From Vandiemenella viatica (taxonomy: Eukaryota > Arthropoda > Insecta > Orthoptera > Morabidae), in contig CM061919.1 in the NCBI GenBank assembly GCA_031002005.1, positions 227,166,739-227,230,738 of the forward strand: 64,000 nt of DNA, given 5' to 3'. The translations under genes were made by a program, and so were the position numbers. This document shows, piece after piece, positions 1 through 10,000 of the stretch (its first letter is position 1; every line of letters begins with the position of its first letter). The notes below the pieces were generated by a model. It saw only the letters and a program-made list of their open reading frames with translations, did no database searches and was not told the DNA's origin.

Positions 1-133
1 TCCACCATAACTCTTTGCTTCTTACTTCTTAAGAATTCGTCTAGCCTGCTAATCAAATTTCGCTACACCATTTTTGAATCACTTGACTTGTAGAGGATCC
101 GTATGTTTACTATTAGCGCTGTGTATCCCACAG
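1..133 (+). other. Presumed intron upstream of the sulfotransferase exon
   Basis: AT-rich sequence ending in a pyrimidine-containing tract and CACAG acceptor. No sulfotransferase residues can be read upstream of 134 in the coding frame. Confidence 0.6.
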
Positions 134-553
134 GACCTGAAGGCGTCCATCAGGCGCTGCGCTCGCTTCCTGGGCAAGGAGCTGAAGGAGGAGCAGGTGG
201 AACAGCTGAGGGACCACCTGAGCTTCGACAAGATGAAGTCGAACCCCGCAGTCAACAAGGAGGGCTACATCGCGGCGGTGCGCAAGGGCATGGGTCTCGA
301 CCCCAACGCCGCAGACCTGCCCAAGTTCATGCGCAAGGGCACAGCCGGGGGCTGGAGGAGCGAGTTCCCAGACGGCTTCGCTGAGAGGTTCGACAAGTGG
401 ACGGCGGAGCACATCAAAGGCACGGGCTTCCAGGTCGGCGTCTCCGGGGGGGCAGTGACACAATACTCTGTAGATCCTGATGAATCCTCCTCTATCACTT
501 GTCTGTTTTTCTACTCTCTTGGTATCAAACTCTTCCTGTACCATCCCTTTTGA
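134..553 (+). CDS. Cytosolic sulfotransferase, C-terminal exon (partial gene)
   Basis: Encodes the C-terminal part of a PAPS-dependent sulfotransferase, the family that moves sulfate from PAPS to small hydroxylated or amine substrates in the cytosol. A typical acceptor (ATCCCACAG) ends at 133, so the exon begins in frame with DLKASIRRCARFLGKELKEE. The order of family landmarks is right: the helix before 'ARFLGKEL', 'HLSFDKMKSNPAVN' (the family's 'TSFxxMKxNP' block), then 'FMRKGTAGGWRSEF' and 'FAERFDKWTAEHIKGTGF'. The RKGxxGDW motif binds the PAPS 3'-phosphate; here the usual Asp is Gly. Homology should end near GTGF (about 430); the following 40 residues to the stop at 551-553 are not family-like and no AATAAA follows, so splicing at CAG|GT (433/434) into another exon is plausible. 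Upstream exons lie outside the window. The exon is much more GC-rich than its surroundings, as expected for coding DNA. Confidence 0.88.
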   Translation, partial: DLKASIRRCARFLGKELKEEQVEQLRDHLSFDKMKSNPAVNKEGYIAAVRKGMGLDPNAADLPKFMRKGTAGGWRSEFPDGFAERFDKWTAEHIKGTGFQVGVSGGAVTQYSVDPDESSSITCLFFYSLGIKLFLYHPF

Positions 554-568
554 CCGTGCACATCAGGT

Positions 569-754
569 ACGAATCCACCTTGTTGTGTGGGTGGAGACTT
601 TCCCGGCGTATCGATGCACCAAAATCTTCTCGGGTGTCCAGCCGGATGGTGGTGTAAAAACACGACGTTTCAGAGCTAGCTGCACGAAACGTCGTGTTTT
701 TACAACACCATCCTGCTGGACACCTGAGAGGATTTTTTTGAACGAATCCACCTT
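569..754 (+). mobile_element. Small inverted-repeat element with 13-bp target duplication (hammerhead-family copy, core lost)
   Basis: ACGAATCCACCTT occurs at 569-581 and again at 742-754, bracketing a 160-bp insert. The insert is a near-perfect inverted repeat: an arm containing GTAAAAACACGACGTTTC and its reverse complement around 705-670 are separated by about 14 nt. The left arm continues outward with GTGGAGACTTTCCCGGCGTA, shared with the copy at 57383. In this copy the centre that would hold the CUGANGA and stem II of the ribozyme has been deleted; only GAAACGTC remains in each arm. Confidence 0.75.
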
Positions 755-771
755 TTCTCTCTCTATAACAT

Positions 772-1358
772 AGGTTACAAACCTATTTGGCCTATCATCC
801 CTTTTCGAAAAAAATTACTGATCGCTTCCTTTTCTGAAAAAAATTACTCATTGCCCTTTTCTAGAGCATAGTTTCCAAAGCTTTTTTGGCCTATCACCCC
901 TTTTCGTAAAAGATATTACTCACCGCTTCCTTTTCTGAAAAAATTACTCATTGCCCTTTTCTAGAGCTCGTTTCCATACCTTTTTTGGCCTATCACCCCT
1001 TTTCGAAAAAAATTACGTGATCGCTTCCTTTTCTGAAAAAAATTACTCATTGCCCTTTTCTAGAGCATAGTTCCAAAGGTTTTTTTGGCATATCACCCCT
1101 TTTCGTAAAATATATCACTCACCGCTTCCTTTTCTGAAAAAATAGCTCATTGACATTTTCTAGAGCATAGGTTCCAAACCGTTTTTGGCCTACCACCTCT
1201 TTTCGAAAACAATATTACTCACCGCTTCCTTTTCTGAAAAAATTACTCGTTACCCTTTTCTAGAGCAAAGGCTTCAAACTTATTTTGGTCTACCACGCAT
1301 TTTCGGAAAAAAATATTTATCGCTTCCTTTTCAGAAAAAAATTACTCACTGCCCTTTT

Positions 1359-1363
<5 letters not shown>
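772..1363 (+). repeat. Tandem array, six units of about 100 bp
   Basis: The block TTGGCCTATCACCCCTTTTC recurs with small changes near 789, 888, 987, 1087, 1188 and 1286. Each unit also holds CGCTTCCTTTTCTGAAAAA and TTGCCCTTTTCTAGAGC. The spacing is constant at 99-101 bp. No open frame is conserved. The array runs directly into a 59-nt A-run. Confidence 0.9.

Positions 1364-1422
<59 letters not shown>
1364..1422 (+). repeat. Poly-A run (59 nt) ending the tandem array
   Basis: Uninterrupted A at 1364-1422. Its position directly after the last tandem unit suggests that the array was carried as the 3' part of a retrotransposed RNA, but no polyadenylation signal or clear target duplication was found. 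Confidence 0.9.
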
Positions 1423-1424
<2 letters not shown>

Positions 1425-2001
1425 TACACAGAAAATTGCCGAAAAGACTCCCCTTCTTGTAATAAATAATGTAACGTATTTGGTTCTTAGCCCACTTTTT
1501 TAAACATAGTTCGATGGTGCCCATTTTAGATAAAACAGGTACAACATCACTTAACGGCCTGTATATAACAAATCAGATTTCTAAAATTGCTTTATTACAA
1601 GTTATTAACAATATTGGTGTTTTATTCACGGATTGATTAACAAACACAAATTATGAAAAAATATTAATTAAAGGACTGAGCTCTGTGTAATGACACTGAA
1701 ATTTCGATATTTGGTGATTTATCTGTCATCTGCAATCTTAAATCGCGACATTCCACTAATGACAATCTATTTCTTTTCTTACCTGACTACAGTAAACTCT
1801 CTTTCGATCACGAGAATGTAATTAAAAACTTGTTTGGTGCAGCTCTTAGTGCCGGATATAGTACTGGAAAAAAAGGAGGCGATTGTTGGTCCTGAACGCC
1901 CTCTAAATTTGTCTTGGACCGGAAAAGCGCCTCCAGTAGACGAAGCCTTTCCCCTTGGGAACCACTGTAGTAGAGCTTTGTCATTCTTCCGCCGACGCTA
2001 G
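1423..2001. other. No gene seen
   Basis: AT-rich sequence without a convincing open frame, RNA gene or repeat structure. Confidence 0.5.
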
Positions 2002-2205
2002 ATGTTAGCGGTAAAGCTCGGAGCTGGCGTATTGGAGGAAGTGGATTCAAATCTCTCTCCGAACATACAGATATCTTTTTTCCATGTTTTTCCTGAATCA
2101 CTCCAGACGAATGTCGGGATGATTCCTTGCAACGGCCATGGCCGAATTCCTGCCTGACTCCCCCAAATCCTCTCCCAACTCTAATAATCTAGATTTCAAC
2201 GAACC
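2002..2205 (+). mobile_element. SINE family A copy, divergent
   Basis: A decayed tRNA-like head (GGATTCAAATC as B-box) is followed by the family body: TTTCCATG, AATCACTCCAGACGAATGTC, GGGATGATTCCTT and GGCCATGGCCGAATTCCTG. The tail decays after 2180. Confidence 0.75.
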
Positions 2206-2914
2206 CCGTTTATTGTTTACTTCTGATGAATTGTTAATCCTTAACTTTTCTTCAGTGCTGTCCACTCTGAGGTGTTGGTTACCTACCATAGAGAAATCGA
2301 CGTATGATGGATGAACTAAAAGACAGTTCACGGTAATATCCGAAACGCTCTATTTCAACAGGAAAGTTTTCAACAGGAAAGATTTCCTAATATCTCACTT
2401 AATCTGTATTTTAATGTTTACTTGATTGAAATAATAAAAATGTTACAGTATTTAAGCTCATATAATGAAAAATGGGTAAAAATTTTCTTTCCTTGTTTAC
2501 GTTTTGAATTTAAAGCATCTACTGCTGGAATAGTTCTATTCCTAAATCAGCAAAACAGCAATATTTTGTGTTCTGAATGGAAAATCTATTACATACGTTT
2601 AAAAAAAAAATTGATCAGAAAAATATAAATTCAAAAGCAGACTAAATTTATTTACTTTACAGTTTAGACACATTGAAAATATTGTAAAAAACACAAACAC
2701 GACCTTACTGAACTTTAATTGCATTGGCAGGACTGGAATAAATATTTCTGAGGTTGTTACTTGATTAGGAATTGCAGAAAACACATTGTCTGTAGCACTA
2801 TATTGCCTGCGACATTTCCAAACGTTACCTAGCTATATGATATCCAAAACACATTCATTTAAAGAAAATGGATCTTTAGACAAGCTTGTCCATGCGAATC
2901 TCATTTAGTAGGCT
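2206..2914. other. No gene seen
   Basis: AT-rich, with a short direct duplication (TTTCAACAGGAAAG) at 2352-2380. No coding or RNA feature is supported. Confidence 0.5.
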
Positions 2915-3592
2915 ACGTTGAAGACATTTGGAATGAAATTGACATTGTAGCAGTAGATCTTTCAAAGGCTTTTGACAGTTATCCATAAAACGGTGCTAAA
3001 TGTGGTTAAAACTATTGGAGTGGATGGAAAAGTGATTTGCTCGTCAGAAGAAATCTTAAAAGGTAGGAAACAAAAAGTTAGTGTAGGAAATGCAGCATCA
3101 AAAGAATTGGAAGGGAAAATGAGAGTGCTACAGGGTAGTGTATTGGGACAATCGCTATTCGTTATTCTAACGAATTATTGTGTTGATGGTTTACCATCAG
3201 AATTTAGTTGTTTACTCACGAAAAAATGTTGTATAATAGGATAAAAAAGATATAAAACTGTAAACATCTGCAGGGCAATCTGGACGGTATATCTAGATGG
3301 GTGGGTCAACGTATGATGAAGATAAATGCAAAGAAGAGTCAGCTTAGTAGATAAAAAACTAAACATTCATTATAATTATAAAGTGGGGAAGCAATTGTTT
3401 GTTAAATGCCTGAAATTTAAATATCTTGGAATAAATTCTGATAACAATCTCAACTGGGCACGACACACTGGACAGGTGGTAGGAAAGATTTCAAAATCCC
3501 ACAGTTGTTGGAAAGAGTGATGAGAGGATGTACCAGAGAAGTAAAGAAATTAGATTACAAAACTTTGGTCAATCCATTGCTTGAACTTGATT
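2915..3592 (+). mobile_element. Non-LTR retrotransposon (LINE family L), decayed reverse transcriptase fragment
   Basis: Reading across frameshifts gives reverse-transcriptase landmarks in order: 'VAVDLSKAFDS' near 2950 (the FDxVDH region), 'VLQGSVLGQSLFVI' near 3130 (the QGSxLGP motif), 'INAKKSQLS' near 3325, then 'KCLKFKYLGINSDNNLNW' and 'LDYKTLVNPLLEL' near 3410-3590. The YADD segment is deleted or frameshifted. It ends abruptly without the AATTA tail of other copies. It is a pseudogene; the clade is probably CR1/Jockey superfamily. Confidence 0.82.
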
Positions 3593-3766
3593 CGTTCGCT
3601 AATTTTATTGGTGGTTGACGAAATGATACATAGCCTCGTAGTCCAACATCTCTTTCAAATCTCACTGTGGCCGGACCAAAAGTGTGCGATTTGGTCACCA
3701 AACAACAAGTTGCTTGGTCAGAAGCTTGTACTCGTAGACACTCTCCCTCACCACCCATGTAAAGTT

Positions 3767-3802
<36 letters not shown>

Positions 3803-3950
3803 AAAGTTGACAGCACTCTTAACGATTGGCTTCGTGCAATCAGTTTATAGCAACTATCTCAAATCATACAAAGCAGCTGTATGGTCTCACCGTTGAAGCA
3901 AGTACAAAGAAAATCACCGGCTTTGGCCACTGTCACTGTGGGCGTGTGTT
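3593..3950. other. Unclassified sequence with a T9A30 run
   Basis: No gene is seen. A junction of T and A runs at 3767-3801 suggests the end of an old retrocopy, but no family could be named. Confidence 0.4.
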
Positions 3951-4687
3951 TAAAGGCGCATTCCCACGATCCCTTGTAACGAAGGCGAGACGGGACGGGA
4001 CCTCATTAGCCGAAGTGTAGGGACGACCGCGGGCCGCAGGTTAGTCCTATCTTACCTCGCCGCCATCTCCACACCACGTTGCCTAGTGTCGTTTGGCACA
4101 GAGCACTTTACAGCAACAGAAGGGGTGCGCACCGCTGCTGCAAACCTATGGCAACACTGCACCACTATACACGCCTGTGATGTTTACCGACATAGAGTGG
4201 GTAGCTGCGTCTCATCTCCGCTAGCAGAGGCAGCCCTGTTCCCATGGCGTGTGGTTGAGTATTCGTCCCGTCCCGTCTCATCTCGCCTTCGTTAAAGCGC
4301 ATTCCCACTATCCCTTGTAACGAAGGGGAGACGAGACGGGACCTCATTAGCCGAAGTGTAGTGACGACCGCGCGCCGCAGGTTAGTCTTCGCTTAACTGG
4401 CCGCCACCTCCCCACCATGTTGCCTAGTGTCGTTTGGCACAGAGCACTTTACAGCAACAGAAGTGGTGCGCACCGCTGCTGCAAACCGATGGCAACAGCG
4501 CACCGCTACACACGCCTGTGATGTTTACCGACTCAGAGTGGATAGCTGCGTCTCGTCTTCGCTAGCAGAGGCGGCCCTGTTCCCATGGCGTGTGGTGGAG
4601 TATTCGTCCCGTCCCGTCTCGTCTCACCTTCGTTACAAGGGATCGTGGGAACGGGCCTTTACAAGGGATCGTGGGAATGCGCCTTAA
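3951..4687. mobile_element. PIF/Harbinger-like MITE, internally duplicated, with TAA target duplication
   Basis: The outer ends are exact inverses: AGGCGCATTCCCACGATCCC from 3954 and its reverse complement ending at 4684, flanked by TAA on both sides (3951-3953 and 4685-4687). The terminal inverted repeat continues for about 46 bp (TTGTAACGAAGGCGAGACGG). Inside are two direct copies (3954-4294 and 4295-4684) that share GTCGTTTGGCACAGAGCACT. The inner TIR of copy 1 is cut short and joined to the left TIR of copy 2. The right end carries an extra 25-bp tandem duplication of the TIR (4634-4684). A three-base TAA duplication and an AGGC start fit PIF/Harbinger. There is no transposase. Confidence 0.85.
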
Positions 4688-5369
4688 CGGGGGTCCACTG
4701 ACATTCATCGCTACCAATGCGAGGTGGGTGGCATTCCAGCAGCTATGTGTGAAAGATCCGGAAGTCATCGCTCAGTTCCCAATGTGCCATTGCAACCTAC
4801 AATCAATAGAAACAACAAGTATTAAAAGAAAATGATAAATTTTTCGTATACTTAAATAATGGTGCCTTACAGAGTAGATCGCAGTTTCAGTTTGAAAACG
4901 CCTCCCATACTCCAAGATTACTCAGAAAATTCTGTCTATACCAATATTTGTGTTTGAGGAACCTATGACCAAGCAGTATATTTTTCGCAGCCTTGGATAC
5001 CAGCTGGACGCATACGTGACTAGACACTCAGGATTCCAAATGCTGCGATAAAAGTAGGGCCCGACCGGGGTGACATTAAGTGTACCGGTCCCATAACTCC
5101 AGACCAGCCAACCTCATGGCCGGCAACGAAAATTACAGAGCTGCAGTTGCCCAACAACCTGAGTTCTGACTTAAAGTCAGAACAGAAAACCAAATTATTG
5201 TTTGACAGCCTTTCCAAATCGCAACAGTTTTTTGTTTAGCGCGCCTCAGTTCCGGGGAGTTGTTGAACCAGATTCGACAATGTTGGCCGTAGCAATGTCA
5301 GGCTAGAAGTATTGATGTGCTCCCAAAACAAGGTAACTAGGTATGCCGTCACTACAGTGAATGCAGCGG
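4688..5369. other. No gene seen; short palindrome at 5163-5183
   Basis: Unclassified sequence. GTTCTGACTT-A-AAGTCAGAAC at 5163-5183 is a perfect inverted repeat with one central base. No other feature is supported. Confidence 0.5.
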
Positions 5370-5722
5370 TTTTTTTTTTTTTTTTCTGGGCTGTTATCAG
5401 TCTCTCGACTGGTTTGATGCAATCCTCCATCCCTTCCTATCTTACGCTAATCTCTTCATCTCAACATACTCCTAACAACTCATCTCTTCAATTATCTGTA
5501 TCACATATTCTAATCTCTGTCTTCCTCTACAGTTCTTACCTTCGACTGTTCCCTCCACTAAAAAATTACCCGATCCCGCATGTCTCGAAATATGACCCAC
5601 CATCCGGTCTCTTCTTTCTGTTTGACTCTTCCACAAACTTCTTTCCTCACTTACTGTTTGTAAACTACGTTCATTTCGTACTTTATCTTTCCACTTAATT
5701 TTCAACATTGATACCACTCGCT
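5370..5722 (-). mobile_element. RTE-like non-LTR retrotransposon, 3' end with poly-A tail
   Basis: Read on the minus strand, 5717-5472 gives the C-terminal tail common in arthropod RTE-type reverse transcriptases: 'KWKDKVRNERSLQTVSEER', 'MVGHISRHAGSGNFLVEGTV' and 'KNCRGRQRLEYVIQIIEEM'. It is followed by a short 3' region and, at 5385-5370, a 16-nt T-run on the plus strand that is the element's poly-A tail. It is 5'-truncated and has stop codons. A second copy lies at 45486-45745. Confidence 0.82.
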
Positions 5723-5997
5723 TTTTTTACAGATGTTAGAACTCACAAAATATAAGCTTAATTAGTTAAGTTCTAAAACCCTGTCGGCAATCAATAATAG
5801 TACTCGGATAATGAAGGACATACGGTGAGAAATTATGTTTTTGAAATTGTGTGTACTTTTGAGATGCTAAGTAACCAACATCTAATTAGTGGTTGTCAAT
5901 ATCATTCGTTTGTCAGTAATAATATGTTCTGGTATACATCCCTGGATCATTTTCGTTTGGAATCAAAGCGAACAATTTAAATCCAATCTAAACGTTG
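5723..5997. other. No gene seen
   Basis: AT-rich sequence with no supported feature. Confidence 0.5.
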
Positions 5998-6155
5998 CCG
6001 GCCCCGGTAGCGTAGGGGCTAGGTCGCCGGTTCGAGTACGGCCGAGGGCATGGGTGTGTGTAAATGTCGTGTCCATGTTGTAGTGTCCTTGTGCAACAAA
6101 TCACATTGAGCTGGCTGTATGGCCTCAGTAGCCAAATGCGATAAAAATTAAAATC
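5998..6155 (+). mobile_element. SINE family B copy
   Basis: The tRNA-derived head has a B-box (CCGGTTCGAGTACGG) followed by the family-specific GGGCATGGGTGTGTGTAAAT and TGTCGTGTCCATGTTGTAGT. The A-box region is degraded. It shares this layout with copies at 27829 and 34611. Confidence 0.72.
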
Positions 6156-6159
6156 TAAA

Positions 6160-6348
6160 CGTTACGTCCTGCGAGCCTGATATCCGGGAGGATGCGGGTT
6201 TACATCCCCTTCCGATTATCCAAATTTGGTTTTTCCATGGTTTCACGAAATCACTCCATGTGAATGTCGTGATGGTCCTTCAAAATATCATGGGTGAATT
6301 CCTTCCCATTCCTCGCTCGAGGCCATCGTCAAGAAAGGGAGACCTCAA
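6160..6348 (+). mobile_element. SINE family A copy
   Basis: Head remnant CCGGGAGGATGCGGGTTTACA, then the body TTTTCCATGGTTTC, AAATCACTCCATGTGAATG, TGGTCCTTCAAAA and GGTGAATTCCTTCCCATTCC. It is moderately diverged and lies head-to-tail with the next copy. Confidence 0.8.
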
Positions 6349-6367
6349 ACTTCTTACCATACACGTT

Positions 6368-6563
6368 TAGTGAGCTGTAACGCTCTGGCCTCGCATTCGG
6401 CAGGACGTGGGTTCGAATCGCCGTCCGGGCATCCAGATTTGGGTTTTCCATGGTTTCCCCAAATCACTGCAGGCAAATGCCGAGATGGTTCCTTCAATGG
6501 GTCATTGCCGAATTCCTTCCCGTTACTTGGCCCCGAAACGTCAAGGAAAGCGTAAGGCCGTAA
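6368..6563 (+). mobile_element. SINE family A copy
   Basis: Head TAACGCTCTGGCCTCGCATT with B-box GGGTTCGAATCGCC, body CATCCAGATTTGGGTTTTCC and GGTTTCCCCAAATCACTGCA, tail GCCGAATTCCTTCCCGTTAC. The A-box end is truncated. Confidence 0.88.
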
Positions 6564-7419
6564 AGTAATTAACTTTTTACTTATTGTAAAAGTTGGAAGC
6601 TCAGTATTATAACGAAATTGTTGGAAGAAGGAATTACTGGGCTTTATTTATAATCCTGAGAAAACTGACAGATAAGAAAATATAAGAAAATCCTGTGTTA
6701 ACGGTATTTTTCACTCATATCTTTATTTTTATAAAAATTAAAGTCTTACTTAGCAATTTTATCCTAAATTTGAATCCTTCCTCGCTATGAGGATTAAACG
6801 TGGGCGGTTGGATCTCACTGGGGTACATATTGACATGCCAGAATTTGTTTTCAGTTATTCTCTACAAAGGGGGGTAGTAAAGTCAACGAGAACCACTAAC
6901 ACAGTTTCTGATTTATCGTGAGAGAATGGCTAATGTCAGCTTCGCTAACCCTAAAGCGTTGACGGTCTATAAGTGTGTCTCACAACAAAGAGGAATGTAT
7001 TCGTGGCGCAGGGAGCCTGAAGCCAGTACTTCGGTAAGGGAAAGTACTTCAAGTTATTTAAAAACATAAGACTTCCTGAATAAAGTAAAATATGCAAGAA
7101 ATTCTTAGGATCAAGGCTTGAACGAAGGGAGATATTAACTGAACCCGAAGACGACCTGTCTCATGTATCGCTGCCCGTAATGCCCCGGATCATCTTTTAA
7201 AGACTGCGCGTTGTCCCCATAAAGTTAAACGATCTGTAAGCTATTGAGAGGAAATTTAATTCATCGTCCACTGCTCTGTCTGTTTCTTTCACTGCCTACA
7301 ATTATTACGATTATTTCAAATCTCATTCTAGTAGAAATTAAATTGAGTAGATTCTTGAGAAATTAACTGTTGCCATTTGATATTATTTTAGTCCCTGTTT
7401 TCTATTTCGCCTATAATGA
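6564..7419. other. No gene seen
   Basis: AT-rich sequence. No long open frame or repeat structure could be supported. Confidence 0.5.
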
Positions 7420-7520
7420 CCTGATATCCGGTAGGACGTGGGTTCACATCCCCTTACGGTTTTCCATGCTTTCCCCCACCCCCTGTGCCGAGATGGTTCT
7501 CACTTCAGGCAGGTTTAAAC
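7420..7520 (+). mobile_element. SINE family A remnant
   Basis: Only scattered blocks remain: ATCCGGTAGGACGTGGGTTC, GGTTTTCCATGCTTTCCCCC and GTGCCGAGATGGTTC. Confidence 0.6.
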
Positions 7521-7639
7521 GTTAACGTTAATTCCTGTCTTATATTCGTAATTGAATTATAATCTAAAAATCTGTGTCAGTCGTGGAAAGAGGAATACAA
7601 TAAGGTTATTTTATTTGTAAAGAGAGGTGCAAGGAAGGC

Positions 7640-7855
7640 AAAGATGACCTTAAGCACAAGCTGGTACTCGATTTTAGGCGTTAGGGCGTGGGAACATTTT
7701 CTTTCATGATGAATTATTTACCAAAAACGCTGAAAGAACTAAAAATTAACATCCGTAGAAGACAAAAGTAGGCGGGTGCAATAAAGGGGGAAAATGTGTG
7801 TCTAGGAAAATTACCGCCGGGGCGTATGCCCCATCAGAATTAAATAAATGAATTT
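7640..7855 (+). mobile_element. LINE family L, 3' end
   Basis: The last part of the family-L ORF can be read ('DLKHKLVLDFRR', 'MMNYLPKTLKELKINI') followed by its 3' untranslated region and an AATTAAATAAATGAA tail near 7840. It is heavily 5'-truncated. Confidence 0.75.
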
Positions 7856-8039
7856 AAATATATGCTAAATAGTCACGGAATTTGACGTCTAGTATTTAAA
7901 GTAAACAAAGGCCCCAAACTTTTTTATATATTTAAAGTCGCAGCATATCTAAATACTTAAAAAATTCTTTGGCAAAATTTTGGTCAATTTGTACCAGACG
8001 AATTTTATTTTTAAGTTTTTCCACTAGGGATTTACACCC
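7856..8039. other. No gene seen
   Basis: AT-rich spacer. Confidence 0.5.
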
Positions 8040-8215
8040 AGTCGATGTCGGAGTCATTAGAGGCGGGAGAAGACAGTAACAATTAAAGGGAAGGAATTTG
8101 GCCATGCCTTTTGAAGTAACCAAGCCGGCATACAATGATTTAGGGAAACCATGGAAAACTGAAATCTGAGTAGACAGATCGGTATTTGAACCCGCTCCTC
8201 CTAATACTAAGTCTG
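8040..8215 (-). mobile_element. SINE family A copy, divergent
   Basis: On the plus strand the reverse complement of the body is visible: GTCATTAGAGGCGGGA, GGGAAGGAATTTGGCCATGC, AAACCATGGAAAACTGAAAT and the head remnant GTATTTGAACCCGC. Confidence 0.75.
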
Positions 8216-8784
8216 ATTCCAGGATAGTACCAGACAGACGGATTTGTTAAAGCATTTAAATACCTCCTTCCCTTCCAATAGATCCTCCAGCAGGAGATGT
8301 CATAAATGAATAGATAATTTAACTATACAAAATATTTATGTTTATTAAGATATACAGAGTGCTACAAATCCACCAGTCGGCTATGAAGCTGTTCTCTGCA
8401 AGAAGGAAACCTTGTTCCCTCACGGCCCTACATGACTGTATATCACATACAAGGATCGAGATCCTTGTCCCCGATATTATCGACTGCCGATAGTCGATCT
8501 GTTATCTGGTTCGCAGCACGCGGGTCAGAGGTTCACATATCGCTCACACGGCTCTGCAGATGGCTGCCACTAGCATGTGAATTAGAAAGGGAAATCATTG
8601 GTCGCCGTGACTAATAGAGGTGTTGCGCAATACTAATGAACCTGTACGCCGAGAGCTGGCAAAGTCTGCTGTCAACATCTGTTAACGAGCACTACCTTCA
8701 AGCAACGTTACTGCTTCGCATATACATTAAACATGCACTAATACTGGCTTGTCTAGCTCACTCATGAAGAACATAGATAAAACA
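8216..8784. other. No gene seen
   Basis: Mixed-composition sequence with no recognised family or coding potential beyond short chance frames. Confidence 0.5.
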
Positions 8785-10000
8785 ACAATATTTTAATTTA
8801 ATTTAATCCCAATTTCTATGGAGCACAAACGCTCTTGTGGCAATGCCCCTACATCCCCAACTTCACATGAAATAATTTTTCCCACCCACCTTCTTTTACC
8901 CTTTACGAATTCCAACTCCTTCAGTATTTTTGATAAAAATTTGTTCATCATTTCCTCCATTTATTTATTGCAGTTCTGGTCTCTCTCTTACCCACAAAAG
9001 AAAATTTTACCACCCACTTTTGCCTTAAATGTATTGCCAGCATATCGTTATTGTCATCTCTTCCATTCTATGCACTGCTCCTAATCCTTCTACCAATATC
9101 TATCCATGGGTCATCGCGATTATAAGCATTAAACAATCCATACGCTCCTTACGCCTGCCATCTGTCTTCCAATGATTCTCAATCAGTTACTGATAAGGTT
9201 CTGCGGTAATTCCAGGAAACAGATAGAGCTGCGCTTCTTTGTACCCTCCAACTGCTGACTTTGGTACACAAAATTTGGGTACCACACCACTCCAACATAT
9301 TCAGTGGTCTGACTACGGTTTTGTAACCCAATTGCCTCTCTCCTCTGATACGTCCCCAATCACACTGTCCAATAAGTGAAGGATTTTTAAACCTCTTCCT
9401 ATCATCTGCCCAATGCGTCCTATTTAATTGAGTTTATCATCAAATGTTATGTCAAAATATTTTGTCGAACAACAGCCTGTGATATTGAAATTCGTCATAA
9501 CTCTTCTCTTTCATCAAAAACCTAAACCTTTGATACTTCGCTCCATCCAATCACGTGACGTGATCCTACTTAAAATTGGCATATGTCTTCAGAAAAAATC
9601 CCTAACCGTATATTACACATAAAATTGACCGTAATTGTATGCTTAATTAGAGGAAATGGAAATCTTTTTATTTTTTAGAAATTATCCTTTGTGAATTTTA
9701 TGTTATTTACGAAATGGTTTAAAATCGAGTTTAAAATTGCTATGCTGTTAAGAAAATGTTTATAAAAGTCCTTCCTGTAATACTGTCTGATGACAATTTA
9801 CATTCAAGATCTTCATCAAGCAATTCCTTCCCTACCTTGTAATCATAGAAAACTTTTATTTTATTTATATCCGTTTGCGTAATAATTTGGTTCTTCTTGA
9901 TATTTATTTTCATTCTATGTTGGAACATACCCAGCTAGTTATTACATAACGTAATGTCATTTGTAAACAACTTAACCTCTGAATACAACCCATTCTGCCA
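8785..10000 (-). mobile_element. LINE family L, long decayed copy with internal insertion
   Basis: The 3' end is at the left: the TTTTAATTTAATTTAATCCC tail at 8790-8810. Reading leftward-to-rightward as reverse complement, the ORF blocks seen in other copies follow, up to 'KYFDITFDDKLN' near 9460. About 310 bp of unrelated AT-rich sequence (9470-9780) interrupts it, after which 'KVFYDYKVGKELLDEDLECK' (9790-9870) and 'KLFTNDITL' (the position of the catalytic FADD motif, here altered) resume. About 55 bp between the catalytic motif and 'MKINIKKNQ' is missing. It is a pseudogene. Confidence 0.8.

Noticed and set aside
1185..1524. Open frames across the tandem array and poly-A run
   Set aside because: They translate the repeat units and the A/T homopolymer into low-complexity Lys/Phe runs and are not conserved between units.
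6528..6545. CCGAAACGTC in a SINE tail, resembling the ribozyme 3' core
   Set aside because: No CUGANGA or stem II upstream; it lies where other SINE copies have an unrelated tail sequence.
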